DNA of 64,000 nucleotides from Pollenia angustigena (lineage: Eukaryota; Arthropoda; Insecta; Diptera; Polleniidae), in NCBI GenBank assembly GCA_930367215.1, contig OV884056.1:85695285-85759284 (forward strand), read 5' to 3'. This document shows, one piece after another, positions 36,757 through 46,974 of this stretch; the first letter of the stretch is position 1; every line of letters starts with the position of its first letter. The notes beneath the pieces were generated by a model that ran no database searches, was not told the DNA's origin, and saw only the letters and a list, made by a program, of their open reading frames with translations. Both the position numbers and the translations under genes were made by a program.

Positions 36757-37049
36757 AACAAACCGCGTCAATTTTAAATAATGATAGAATTTATGAATAA
36801 GCACAGCCAATTGGCAAGAGGCCATTTGAAAACACCAAATGCACGTCAGTTGGCAAATACTTTGTGGCAAGCGTTAACTAAAGAAGAACTAAATATCAAT
36901 GGACCACCTATATGAGAAGCTGCAGGATGGAAAAAGTATGAAATATATAAACCAGTTCAAAAATATTTGACTTTAATTTTAATAGGTTTGGGCCGATTTT
37001 AAAGTACACACAAAACATTTTCATGTTCTTCGTCGTCGAACCACAGAAT
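36757..37049 (+). pseudogene. Decayed Myb/SANT-like protein of a PIF/Harbinger element
   Basis: Reading 36757 on in frame gives NKPRQF, stop, IMIEFMNKHSQLARGHL, then NTLWQALTKEELNINGPPI, stop, EAAGWKK. After a 45-70 base intron-like gap ending TTAATAG, it continues VWADFKVHTK. The pattern RQF-x3-FM-x2-H-x2-LARG ... LW-x2-L ... N-x-x-GPP ... GWKKVWADFK is that of the Myb/SANT-like domain (Pfam Myb_DNA-bind_5) that accompanies PIF/Harbinger transposases and binds the element ends. It is broken by two in-frame stops (36775-36777 and near 36913) and by a donor that lacks one base for a proper GT junction. It therefore cannot make a functional protein. Confidence 0.75.
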
Positions 37050-38500
37050 GTCCTAAATAAATTTTTTAAACAATTTTCACAGCCAAACACAGACAATTTA
37101 TTTATTTTTAATTTGACGTTTATTGACACTGACGTATATTTGAGCAGCGTTGCCACGATTTGAAATAAATTGCGAATGCGATTGCGAAAGTCTAACAAAA
37201 TACCATTTTTCTTTTGCATCGCATTTCATTTGCGCATCGCATTGATTTTCGCAAAAAATTATAATTTTCAACGGAAAATGATTGTAATACTTCTTTCTTC
37301 TTCAACGTCTTCACCCTGCGAAAATTTCGCTAAAATGATAACATTTAGCCCTGGAAACCACAAAAAATTTACCAAACATGTCTGCCAAATTTTGAAAACT
37401 TTTAATATTTCTACAAACATTGCTTCAAATGTTTGTCTAAACAGTAACGACCCAAATTAACAACACAAAAAATTTGTACAAACGTAAAATTTTAACATGT
37501 TTGTCTAGTAATTTGTGTAGTTTATTTTGCCTTAAGGTAAGGTAATGTGAATAAGAGATTTTTCATAGGTTTTTATAGAACAGTGCCCATGTTCTGTAAC
37601 TCTCGCGCCGAGAAACTTTTCGATTGAAATGTGTGAAATGAAACAAAAATGCCATATCGTCAGGTGATTATTGTTTTAGCCTATAAGCCATCAAGTCGGT
37701 TTTGAGAAAAACGATAAAATAGGTTTACAGTAAATTTCTCAAAAACTACCTGCTCCTAATTGATTGCTACGTATGTTTTTAACAAAATTTTACATTTTCA
37801 TGAATTTACATGCAATAAATCCAAAGTTTTAATGGTTTTTCTAAAATAACATTTTGTCGTTTTGTGCTCCATATCAAATTTTATTTCGTATTATGACGTT
37901 TTCTTTGACGTGGAGCAAAGTAAGTCAATGGCAAAAACAATAAATTTGATAGTTAATAGAGATTAACAAGGAAAGGCTGCTATGTTTTAGAATGGTGATA
38001 ATTGCTTAACTCATTCCTATAAGTCCCGAACTACAGATCCAACATAATATGGAAAGAAAATATATGTTAGATAGCGCAAATCAATATTCAACAATTAGTT
38101 TTGTTGTGGGCTCCATATTCATCTCAAGTTTCACATTGTGTCCAATAAATTTTAACTAGTGTGACGTTTTATTTTGACCTACGTTGTTCATTATTCGAAT
38201 GGGGCAAAGCAATAGTAAAATATAATTTTGTTATGTTTGTATGCACAATTTGCTCCATATGCAAAAAATTGTAATATGTAGCAATATAATATTCAATAAA
38301 CCTAAAAAATATGGATGTAGACCAAAGTCGATACTAAATCGGGTGTGTTCTAGAATCCGAATCCACTCGAAAGTGGATTACTTTAGCATTTTTGGTGTTC
38401 TGCATTTCATATCCACAAGTTTTTATTCGTTTTCAATTAGAGTAGTAATGGGTTGGTGAAAGTAAAACGAATCGACTTTTATTTTAATATTTGATAACAT

Positions 38501-39294
38501 TTATTAGTATTGTGGTTATTTTATTGAACTATTTATGGTTTTTAATCCAAATTTTTTAATATTTTTAATTAGGCTTAAGTTCATAAAATTTAATTTTCAT
38601 TAAATTATTTTTATGAAGAAAGGAATTTTACAACATGAAAATTAATTAAAATTTATTGATAATTTTTCATTCTTGACTCAATCTGGGCTCGAACCCAGGT
38701 GTTTACGGACAGGTTACCCTGACATGTTTCGATTGCAACCACTCAATCTCCTCAGAGGGCTTGCCGTTTAACACTCGCAGCCATCGACGACTGCTGACGT
38801 CATTAGTCAAACATCAATCCTTAAACCAAATTGTATTCAACCTTTGGTAGATCGAAATTTGCTTTGAATGATTATCTATTTTAATTTATTTTAACATGTT
38901 ATTCCTTTACTTCTGTTTTTTCGTACTTTTGTCAAGAATTCTTCTTGAAGTTCAAAGTATATATTTTTTGTTTTTTCATTTTTTGTCTTTCTTATTCTTG
39001 TTGACCTTTTCAGTACAACTTGAAGGACAAATGCAAACATAGAGCTCGTGCCTTAGCTTTAACAATTATTAGTATTGTGGTTATTTTATTGAACTATTTA
39101 TGGTTTTTAATCCAAATTTTTTAATATTTTTAATTAGGCTTAAGTTCATAAAATTTAATTTTCATTAAATTATTTTTATGAAGAAAGGAATTTTACAACA
39201 TGAAAATTAATTAAAATTTATTGATAATTTTTCATTCTTGACTCAATCTGGGCTCGAACCCAGGTGTTTACGGACAGGTTACCCTGACATGTTT
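38501..39294. mobile_element. Paired 229-bp direct repeats flanked by TGATAACAT
   Basis: 38501-38729 and 39066-39294 appear identical over 229 bases and enclose 336 bases. TGATAACAT occurs immediately before the first (38492-38500) and immediately after the second (39295-39303). The layout mimics a miniature LTR element, but the repeats do not begin TG or end CA. On the minus strand they contain a tRNA-like B box. Confidence 0.6.
38680..38790 (-). ncRNA. tRNA-like SINE head (A- and B-box-like)
   Basis: On the minus strand GAGATTGAGTGGTTGCAA resembles an A box of the Ser/Leu tRNA kind. About 60 bases on, CTGGGTTCGAGCCCAG forms a perfect T-arm with a B box. The acceptor stem is not recognisable, so this is a tRNA-derived sequence rather than a tRNA gene. 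The B-box half is repeated within 39240-39294. Confidence 0.45.
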
Positions 39295-39429
39295 TGATAA
39301 CATTTTTAACAAAAAAATTAATTTTGTTTTTAGCTTAAAATCTTCTTAATCCAATTTAATCAAAAATATATCGTTATCTAAAATGCAAAAGTCTCTAACT
39401 TACACTAAATTTAAAATCGACTTTTTCAT

Positions 39430-39990
39430 TATTTTGCTGTGAATACAGCTTATTTTTTCAACGATTTTTATGTTATTTTCAGACAATTTGTTTTTTTATC
39501 GATTTAGCGATCCCAAGTTTGTTTAAAATTTTGCGATTTTCACGAATTTTAGCCATGTTCGCGATAGAAGCGATTTGTTTCAGTAAGTTTTCTGATTCTT
39601 TACAGCTTTAACGATTTATAATAAAAAGTAGACTTTGCTATCATGCCGATGTTAGCAAATTTTTGCGAATTTCCGCGAATTTAGCAATTTTTACCTAATT
39701 TTTGCCAATCCTTATAGTTTTAGGGACTTTTAATCAATTATATTATATTTTTTTTTTATTTATTTTATACGTATTTTATACGCGATTTTTCGCTATTTTT
39801 GCTATTTTTTTGTTGTTTTCCTACATGTTGTTTTTTTACCGATTTAGCGATTTAAAATAAATTTTAGTGTTTGTTTAAAAGTTTACAATTTTTCGCGAAT
39901 TTTAGTCATGTTCGCGATGGAAGCTATTTTTTCCTGTGATTATCTACAGCTTTCACGATTTTAAAAAAATTTTAAACATTGCTATAATTA
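39430..39990. repeat. Satellite-like repeat with GCGAATTT / TTAGCGATTT motifs
   Basis: Two diverged units about 350 bases apart share TTTTAGYCATGTTCGCGAT and TTTATCGATTTAGCGA-like phrases. The unit is closely related to 57010-57550 (TTTTTGCGAATTTCC, then TTTTTGCCAWTCCTTATAG). Confidence 0.6.
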
Positions 39991-40342
39991 GCGATCTTTA
40001 GTCCAAAAAAAGTTTTTTCGAACAAAAACTTCGAATACACAAAAACATGCGGATTTGAGAACACCAATTTATGAATTATGCGGATTTAAAAAATTTTTCG
40101 TTTTCAATTCGAGTCGAAACCTAGAACATACCTGAATATCTCCGATTCTATACGAGACATCAAAAAATGGATTTTGGAAAATGAAAGAGAACATTGAAGC
40201 CATATATAATCCATTCCTAACTAATTTTTTTCAAAAATGGCGTGTAGGCTAAAACAATCACCTGACGATGTATTGAAACAAACAGCTATTTTTCTCCCTA
40301 AACTGTGTGTGTAACTTTTTTTGGCGAGTACAAGCTGTCACG

Positions 40343-40598
40343 CAAGGTATATTTATAGCAGGTAGTCTCGGAAAGCCAGCTGGTTATTTTTTATTTGCTT
40401 GTTTTGTGATACAAACTGTCAAATGTTGTATAGTAAACAAGTAAAGAAGCTTTTTTGTCTTTATCTTTTGTCTTTTTTGTCTCTTTTCAACCCCTTTGCT
40501 GTTTGACAGTTCGTATCACAAAACAACAATAAAAAGCCCTGTTGTTTGTTTTATTGTACACTTGTAATCTCGCAGTTACCTGCTATAAATATACCTTG
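40343..40598. mobile_element. 256-bp hAT-like MITE with 8-bp duplication
   Basis: Perfect ends CAAGGTATATTTATAGCAGG and the complement are flanked by CTGTCACG on both sides (40335-40342 and 40599-40606). The uninterrupted copy at 12071-12802 has a single CTGTCACG at the matching place (reverse orientation), confirming the duplication. Confidence 0.88.
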
Positions 40599-40860
40599 CT
40601 GTCACGTAAGGAAATTACTCGCCAATTTACAAAAAAAAAGTGTGTGTAACATTTTTGTGAGAAAAGTTCAGCTGTCAAAAAACTCACGAATAAAAATGGG
40701 ACGAGAAAAAATTTTAACACTAAAGAACTATGTATTAAAAATGCAAAATGCAAAGAATAATAATAAGAACATTTTCTTTAATTATTTTGCTTTTAACATT
40801 TTTATAAAATATACGAATTTTTTCAAAGCTCGTTTGCAAACAACAAACATTAAAGGCTCA

Positions 40861-41610
40861 AGGCTCAGTTAGGCGAACGTTGCTGTACCCGTAATGTACC
40901 GCACCGTACTGTAAGCACGTTGGTGCACTTATAGAACGTTTAAAAACGTGTCATATGTTTTCCCATACATAAACAAAAAGCAATAGTATACATAAAACAA
41001 AACACACAGTGATGGGAATCAAAAATGCTCAAATGGTGACCGTTGTGCAGAAAAGGTACCACGTGATTTAAATGGTATTAAAATATTTTGGGTATGTAAA
41101 AAATTTTAATAATTTAATATTTTTATTATAGATTTACAATAAATAAATTTGTATTTTAGCATGTATAAATTTTTAGCATACATATATTGTAAATGTGCAT
41201 ACACCAAACAAGGTTTTGATACCATTTAAAGTCTTGTATATGTTTCACATTTCCATTGTATGTGTATATGCATTTGTTTATTTTAAACATCTAAACATAT
41301 GTATATTTGCATATTTGGAAATATGTTGTATTGTAAGTTGTTTTGTCGCAATTCCATAGATATACTAAAAAAAGTACAAAAAAAAAAGAGCAAAATTACC
41401 CGCATTCAATGTAACATACAAGCCGCCCATCACTGTCTTACAAATGTCACGTAAAAACGGCATGAAATTCTATTTTATACAGATTGGTACGTTGCAACTA
41501 CGGTACATTGCATTTCGGTAAGCTTTTGTATTGGTTTTCATATAACAAAAAGCGAACAGCTGATTGATACAGTACAGATACGGTACAGCAACGTTCGCCT
41601 AACTGAGCCT
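40861..41610. mobile_element. Element with AGGCTCAGTTAGGCGAACG ends
   Basis: AGGCTCAGTTAGGCGAACGT at the left and ACGTTCGCCTAACTGAGCCT at the right are perfect inverted ends, continuing TGCTGTACC. Its inner half is duplicated in inverse orientation in the adjoining 41611-42195. Confidence 0.75.
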
Positions 41611-42195
41611 TCAGTTAGGCGAACGTTGCTGTACCGTATCTGTACTGTATCAATCAGCTGTTCGCTTTTTGTTATATGAAAACCAATACAAAAGCTTACC
41701 GAAATGCAATGTACCGTAGTTGCAACGTATCAATCTGTATAAAATAGAATTTCGTGCCGTTGTTACGTGACATTTGTAAGACAGTGATGGGCGGCTTGTG
41801 TGTTACATTGAATGCGGGTAATTTTGCTCTTTTTTTGGTACTTTTTTTCAGTTTATCTATGGAATAGCGACAAAATAACTTAAAATACAACATATTTCCA
41901 AATATACATATGTATGTTTAGATGTTTAAAGTAAACAAATGCATATACATATACATACACATACAATGGAAATGTGAAACATATAAAAGACTTTAAATGG
42001 TATCAAAACCTTGTTTGGTTTAAGCACATTAACAATATATGTGTGCTAAAAATTTATATATGCTAAAATACAAATTTATTTATTGTAAATCTATCATATA
42101 AATGTTAAATTATTAACATTTTTTACATACACAAAATACTGTTTTAATACAATTTAAATCACGTGGTACCTTTTCTGCACAACGGTCACCATTTG
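41030..42195. repeat. 1.17-kb near-perfect inverted repeat
   Basis: From CAAATGGTGACCGTTGTGC at 41030 to its complement ending at 42195, the two halves pair over about 580 bases each around a centre at about 41609, with few mismatches and small indels. The spacer is only about 3 bases. It arises from an element next to an inverted partial copy of itself. Confidence 0.85.
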
Positions 42196-42405
42196 AACAG
42201 GTTGCATTGAAACAGATTGCATGTAGGTTGCATTGTGTGTACCCAGCATTATGACATTTATAACGTAACGGCGTTATCTCTTTTGAGTGTTTTCGACATG
42301 AGTTACAGGCACAGTTTTTACTCACTTCGAGAAACGATGGAATATCTTGTTTCATTCTTTTCGTTGCGAGAAGTTCTCACTAAAGTTACAGAACATTAGT
42401 ACAGG

Positions 42406-42894
42406 TTAAGGCAGAATTAGTCTTTACTTTTTGTTTCTGTTGCTGTCACTTACAATTACTTAACAATTTTTTGATATTACAGATTGGACCGTAACAGAAC
42501 AGAAAAACTAATCAATTTCACAGGTTTTTTAACAACAAAAACAAATCAGCTGATTTACACATTTCTGCAAAGAGAGAGAAGAGAGTAAAAGAAATAAAAG
42601 AAATAAATTTTACAAATTTATATTGAGACAAATAAAGTTTTTAGTGACCAATCATGTCTACACTGTAGAGTCTACAGCTTTAATTCTTTTTGCATTCGTA
42701 AATTCTTAGAACTACCAGGGCGATTTGAATAAATTTAGCATTTTCATTAAAGTTAACAATTTTTAAATCTTTTGTTTCATTTACTTGCATACATTTTTTT
42801 ATTTGCGTTCAATTAGTTTCTTATTTCAATTAGAAAAATAAATTTCGTAATATTTAAACAAAAACAAATCAAATAAATTATTTAGCCTTATTGT
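42406..42894. other. AT-rich spacer
   Basis: No gene or repeat partner seen apart from generic A/T runs. Confidence 0.35.
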
Positions 42895-43002
42895 GGTTGT
42901 CGTATTCGACTGTGTCGTTTTATGTAATAGATTAAAGTAACACACAATATACTACAAAGAAACGACACGATCGTTTACGACACCAAACCAGAAAAAGGCT
43001 GA
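42895..43002. mobile_element. Family E MITE copy 3, diverged
   Basis: AGCCTTATTGTGGTTGTCGT at the left and ACGACACCAAACCAG, then AAAAAGGCTG, at the right. The arms GTGTCGTTT/AAACGACAC are shared in type with 27385-27525. Confidence 0.6.
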
Positions 43003-43015
43003 ATACTGATTTAAC

Positions 43016-43205
43016 CAAGGCGATTTCATACAGGTGTTCGCATCAGACAGAGCGAGAAAGAGTTATTATGTCCTTATTTTCTATGAATCTATATGTATTT
43101 TATATGTCAAATTCCATGCGAGCAAAAATTGACAGCCAGCATATATCTCTCTACATAGCTCTCTCTCTCTCTCTCTCTTTGCGGTCACCTGTATGAATTC
43201 GCATT
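43016..43205. mobile_element. AAGGCGATTT-ended MITE with (CT)n
   Basis: CCAAGGCGATTTCATACAGG at the left, CACCTGTATGAATTCGC at the right, and a (CT)n run at 43158-43178. It is a relative of 46244-46679. Confidence 0.65.
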
Positions 43206-44755
43206 TTATAAAACCAAATGCGGACACAAAAATATTTCGGAACAAAATCAAATAAAAATTGAGTGAAAATCAGATTTCAAATATAAAATGTTATTCAAAA
43301 ATGTTTCATAAAAACCAAATTTTATATAAAAGATAAAAAAAAAATTTTAAAAATTAGCTTAAACGTTTTTTGCACTGGAAATATTGAAGCGGATCAAAAA
43401 AAAAATAAAGTTTAAATTCGAATCCCGACAAACACACACACACATAGTTGTTGTTGTAATTATATAAAAATATATACATATACATAAACATAGCTATTCT
43501 ATATATATAAAACCTTTAACTAGATATATAAATATGTATTAAAGATCGATATTATTTACAAAAAAAAAAAAAAAAAATATTAAATGTTTTTAAATTCGTT
43601 CGTTTTTTTACCAAATACGATTTTGGATTTGTGTTGTTTTTTTTTGTTTTTGTAAATGTGTAGAAGACTATCAGAGAAATATATTTTAACTTTAATCTTC
43701 GCGTATATAAAATAATCGTTTATAGAATTTTTAGAAAGTTTTTAGATGGATTAATTTCAAACAATACAATTGAGCTTTAGATAAAAAAAAAATTTTTTTG
43801 GAAAAATTTATAAAAAAAAAATAAAAAGACTTGAAAAAAGTGTAAATTACAACAAAAAATGCTTTATGGGTTTTTAAGAAAAATGTAATAAGTATAAAAT
43901 TTACAGCTTAAATGCAACAAAAAAAAAGACAGAATTATTAAAATGTAAAAAAAAATAATTACTTAAGTCTAATTTAATATAAAAAATCATAAACTACAAA
44001 AAAATATTAAAACAAGAACTATTAAACCTTTTTTCTTTTTTAAAACCTACAAAGATTTATACATACAAACATTATACAGGGTGTGCCATTAATACTCGAA
44101 CTCTCCTTTTCGTAAGGAAACTCTAGTGACTATTTGAAATACATACATATGTATATCTATATATTGTTTTTTTTAAACCTATTTAACCACTTTGTATATT
44201 GTAGCTGGGGGAGTTACGAGTTCCCCTTAAAATTAAACATCTAAAAAATGATGAGACCAAACAACATGCATATAAAACTAACACAACTTTAATTGTGAAA
44301 AATAAAATATTAAAAATTAAACCAAAAATTTTTTTATCGTAGTTGGTTTTAGTGTGATCATAAAATGAAATAAATATTAGAATTTAAATAAAAACGCTTT
44401 AAACAGCCCCTTCCCGATAATCCTCTCCAAAATAAAAAGCTTTCAGTAGTTTTAAATTAATTATTCCAAATAAGTGTTATTATTAAGTATTGAATAACTG
44501 CATTTTCGTTAAATTGATTAACTTTTTGCCAATCATCAGAAAAGCAAGGAAACTACAGGCCATCTGGTTTCGACAGTTCGAACCAAGTTGTTTTGATGTT
44601 GTTAAGCTTGAGGTCCTCACCATGTATTCTACGCTTTTTCACTGCATACGCAGCTGTAAAAAAAAGGAGAATCTGTGTAGTTTTACGGCGCAAGTTACAT
44701 GCACAAAAGCCAACGTTTTGAGACGTTGAATGCCAAAATTAGATGTTCTTTTGTA
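43206..44755. other. AT-rich DNA without a recognised gene
   Basis: Long A runs (43560-43577) and general A/T-rich sequence. At 44077 ACAGGGTGTGCCATTAATAC looks like a transposon end, but I found no partner. The frame 44490-44729 has no domain. Confidence 0.35.
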
Positions 44756-45231
44756 AAGGTGGAAGTACATTACACGCGCTAGTTAGTCGACGAGTATCGT
44801 GCGTTTAAAAACTTTAGCGCGTAAAAAATTGCAAGTTACACAACACGCGTTACAAAAGCCATTCCTGTCAGCTGTTTTTTATTTGCTTACTAACTTGTGC
44901 GTTTAAAACGGGTTCGAAAGTAAATATATCAAGATTTTGTTATTTTATTGAATTTATTATTTTTATACAAAAATTGTATGTTTTTTAAGCTCTTCAATAA
45001 GTTTTACTTTCATGATTCACAAATTTGTTAAATTATTCTTTTTATTGTGAGCTGATTACTTGTCAAAAATACACAACGCGTTAAAAAGTTTAAAGTTAAC
45101 CAACTTTCTGGCGCAAACGCGTCAAAATATTTTGCATGTAGCTTGTTCTATGAATAAACATTAGTTTAACTTTTTTTGACAGAAGACGACAGAGAGCGCG
45201 CGCACTAACGCGTGTTATGTACTTCTACCTT
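44756..45231. mobile_element. MITE with AAGGTGGAAGTACATTACAC ends
   Basis: AAGGTGGAAGTACATTACACG at the left pairs with GTGTTATGTACTTCTACCTT at the right. Inner ACGCGCTAGTTAG/CACTAACGCG and further ACGCG-rich pairs are seen. It is non-coding. Confidence 0.75.
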
Positions 45232-45565
45232 AAGCGTCACAAGCAGTGATCGAACAAATCAACTGAGTTTGACGCGTGGTTTGGCCCTGAGCTTTAGAAA
45301 TGGTTAACGAAACGTTAGCACTAAAAATGCAATAAAAACTACCTCTGTTGTTTTTGGATTGTTGTGCCTGTAGTTGAATTCGCTTTGGTTTACAGCTACA
45401 ACATACTTACAGCTGGGAAATCAAACAATGAATTTCAGTGTTTTAATCAAGAATAAAAATTAGAAATTAAGCACGACAAACATAATCTTGTTAATTAAAA
45501 ATTCTGTATTCCAAAAAATTAATTTGCTAAAACAGATACATAGTTTGGAAGAATTATATACATTA
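45232..45565. other. Spacer with a fragment of the AAGGCGAATT family
   Basis: CTGTTGTTTTTGGATTGTTG and CTGTAGTTGAATTCGCTTTG at about 45345-45387 match the right end of the D1-type MITE. The rest is unassigned. Confidence 0.4.
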
Positions 45566-46094
45566 GAGCGACTCACCAAAAAAAGTGCTCGATGAACCTT
45601 CCTAAAAATGAACCTTGGACTTTTTTAAGATGACATTTTAAATTTTTCGGCTCCAGCTTTGACCTCTCGTGAGCTGGACCAGTTTAAAAAAGGGTCTATT
45701 TTTGTATGTTTTGTCAATTTGAGAATCTGTTTCCTTACCAACTTATACAAATTGGGTATGGTAAGAAAGGTTTTTTTAAGGCGCATCCAACTGTATTACA
45801 GAAAATCCTTAAAAAAATGGACATGGATGATCGTCCTTGGACAAATTGTATATACAGTTGGATGCGCCTTAAAAAAACCTTTCTTACCATTCCCAATTTA
45901 TATAAGTTGGTAAGGAAACAGATTCTCAAATTGACAAAACATACAAAAATAGACCCTTTTTTAAACTGGTCCAGCTCACGAGAGGTGAAAGCTGGAGCCG
46001 AAATATTGAAAATGTAATCTTAAAAAAGTCCAAGGTTCATTTTTAGGAGGGTACATCGAGCACGAATTTTGCTTCCATACAACTTGAGTCGCTC
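45566..46094. mobile_element. 529-bp palindromic fold-back element, TA duplication
   Basis: The ends GAGCGACTCA and TGAGTCGCTC are flanked by TA. Nearly the entire element folds on itself with arms of about 240 bases, including TTTCGGCTCCAGCTTTGACC and AAGGCGCATCCAACTGTAT. The open frames on both strands over 45659-46017 are produced by the palindrome. Confidence 0.85.
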
Positions 46095-46243
46095 TAATAT
46101 ACATATATAAGCATTGGAGTTGAGATAATGTCATCAGGTTCAAGCTACCCGAGAAGTCAATGTTAAATCATAAAATTTATTGATTTCCGCATAAATTCTT
46201 CGAAATAATAAAAATATACACTAGGTAAATTACTTAGAAGATA

Positions 46244-46679
46244 CCAAGGCGAATTTATAAAGGTGACCGCATCATGAGATAGAGTTATGCTAGCTATCCC
46301 TTTTAATTGAAAAATAATATGTATTTTGTTTTTGTAAAAAGTTAGAGTGAATGTCAAAAATATTTGTTGAAAATATAAAAAAGGAAATTTTTTTGTTAAT
46401 AAAATATACACAATTGCTTAAGAAACTCCTTAATTGCAAATTAATTGTGGCTCCACTTATTCCTTACGCATCTTTAATTTCTTGTGTTTATATTTTTTCA
46501 CTTTTTTTGTTTTATATAATTAAAATAAGTTTTTTTTAACTATTTAAATTTTTATTGAATTTTAAATTTGAATAAATTTTTTCACAAAATGTAAACAAAA
46601 CTTGACATTCAGTATACACACAAAAAAATAAACAATAAACAGATGACTGGAAAATGTCACCTTTATGAATTCGCCTTGG
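46244..46679. mobile_element. AAGGCGAATT-family MITE with AAGATA duplication
   Basis: CCAAGGCGAATTTATAAAGG at the left and CCTTTATGAATTCGCCTTGG at the right are perfect inverted repeats apart from one position. AAGATA flanks both sides (46238-46243 and 46680-46685). Confidence 0.8.
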
Positions 46680-46686
46680 AAGATAC

Positions 46687-46938
46687 ATATCGAGCGCTTA
46701 TAGCAAAAATGATGAAACCAACAAAAATAAAATTTTCAGGAGAAGGTTTTTTTTAAATATTTTTGCTTCAAGCCTAGGGTTTCGTTTGAAATTTCTTTTG
46801 CTCTTATTTCGTAACGGTACTTCCAAGATATGAGATTTTTAGAGATGATGCAAATGATCAAAAATTATCGATTTTCATCAAAAAACCAAAATCTTAAATG
46901 TTGTTGGTTACATAATTTTTGCTATTAGGGCTCGATAT
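46687..46938. mobile_element. Family T element copy 2
   Basis: ATATCGAGCGCTTATAGC at the left and GGGCTCGATAT at the right. The interior is nearly identical to 32003-32237, including CCTAGGGTTTCGTTTGAAAT. Confidence 0.8.
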
Positions 46939-46974
46939 GTTGAATTAATTCTATTAAGCAGGTTGAAGAAAATT

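Larger units (their letters stand above)
36411..37257. mobile_element. Harbinger-like element with GCGAAAATCAATGCGATGC ends
   Basis: GCGAAAATCAATGCGATGC near the left (about 36424) and its complement GCATCGCATTGATTTTCGC near the right (37226-37244) bound about 830 bases. Inside are a perfect hairpin (36545-36620) and a decayed Myb/SANT-like gene (36757-37049). Exact termini and target duplication are uncertain. Confidence 0.6.
37657..40268. mobile_element. 2.6-kb element with TCGTCAGGTGATT ends
   Basis: TCGTCAGGTGATTATTGTTT, then TAGCCTATAAGCCA, at the left and TGTAGGCTAAAACAATCACC, then TGACGA, at the right, inserted in the MITE where copy 1 reads continuously. It holds further insertions (38501-39294) and satellite-like repeats (39430-39990). 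No transposase recognised. Confidence 0.65.
37581..42405. mobile_element. CCCATGTTCTGTAAC MITE copy 2, split by nested insertions
   Basis: The left end CAGTGCCCATGTTCTGTAAC and the right end AAAGTTACAGAACATTAGTA match 12071-12802 in reverse. Host segments lie at 37581-37656, 40269-40342, 40607-40860 and about 42200-42405. They are separated by elements at 37657-40268, 40343-40598 and about 40861-42195. Comparison with the uninterrupted copy 1 reveals the original order. Confidence 0.75.

Noticed and set aside
44077..44260. Transposon starting ACAGGGTGTGCCATTAATAC
   Set aside because: The start looks like a terminal repeat but no inverted partner or target duplication was found nearby.
45659..46017. 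Overlapping open frames on both strands with mirrored sequences
   Set aside because: They are generated by the palindrome of the fold-back element; similar peptides on both strands are the giveaway.
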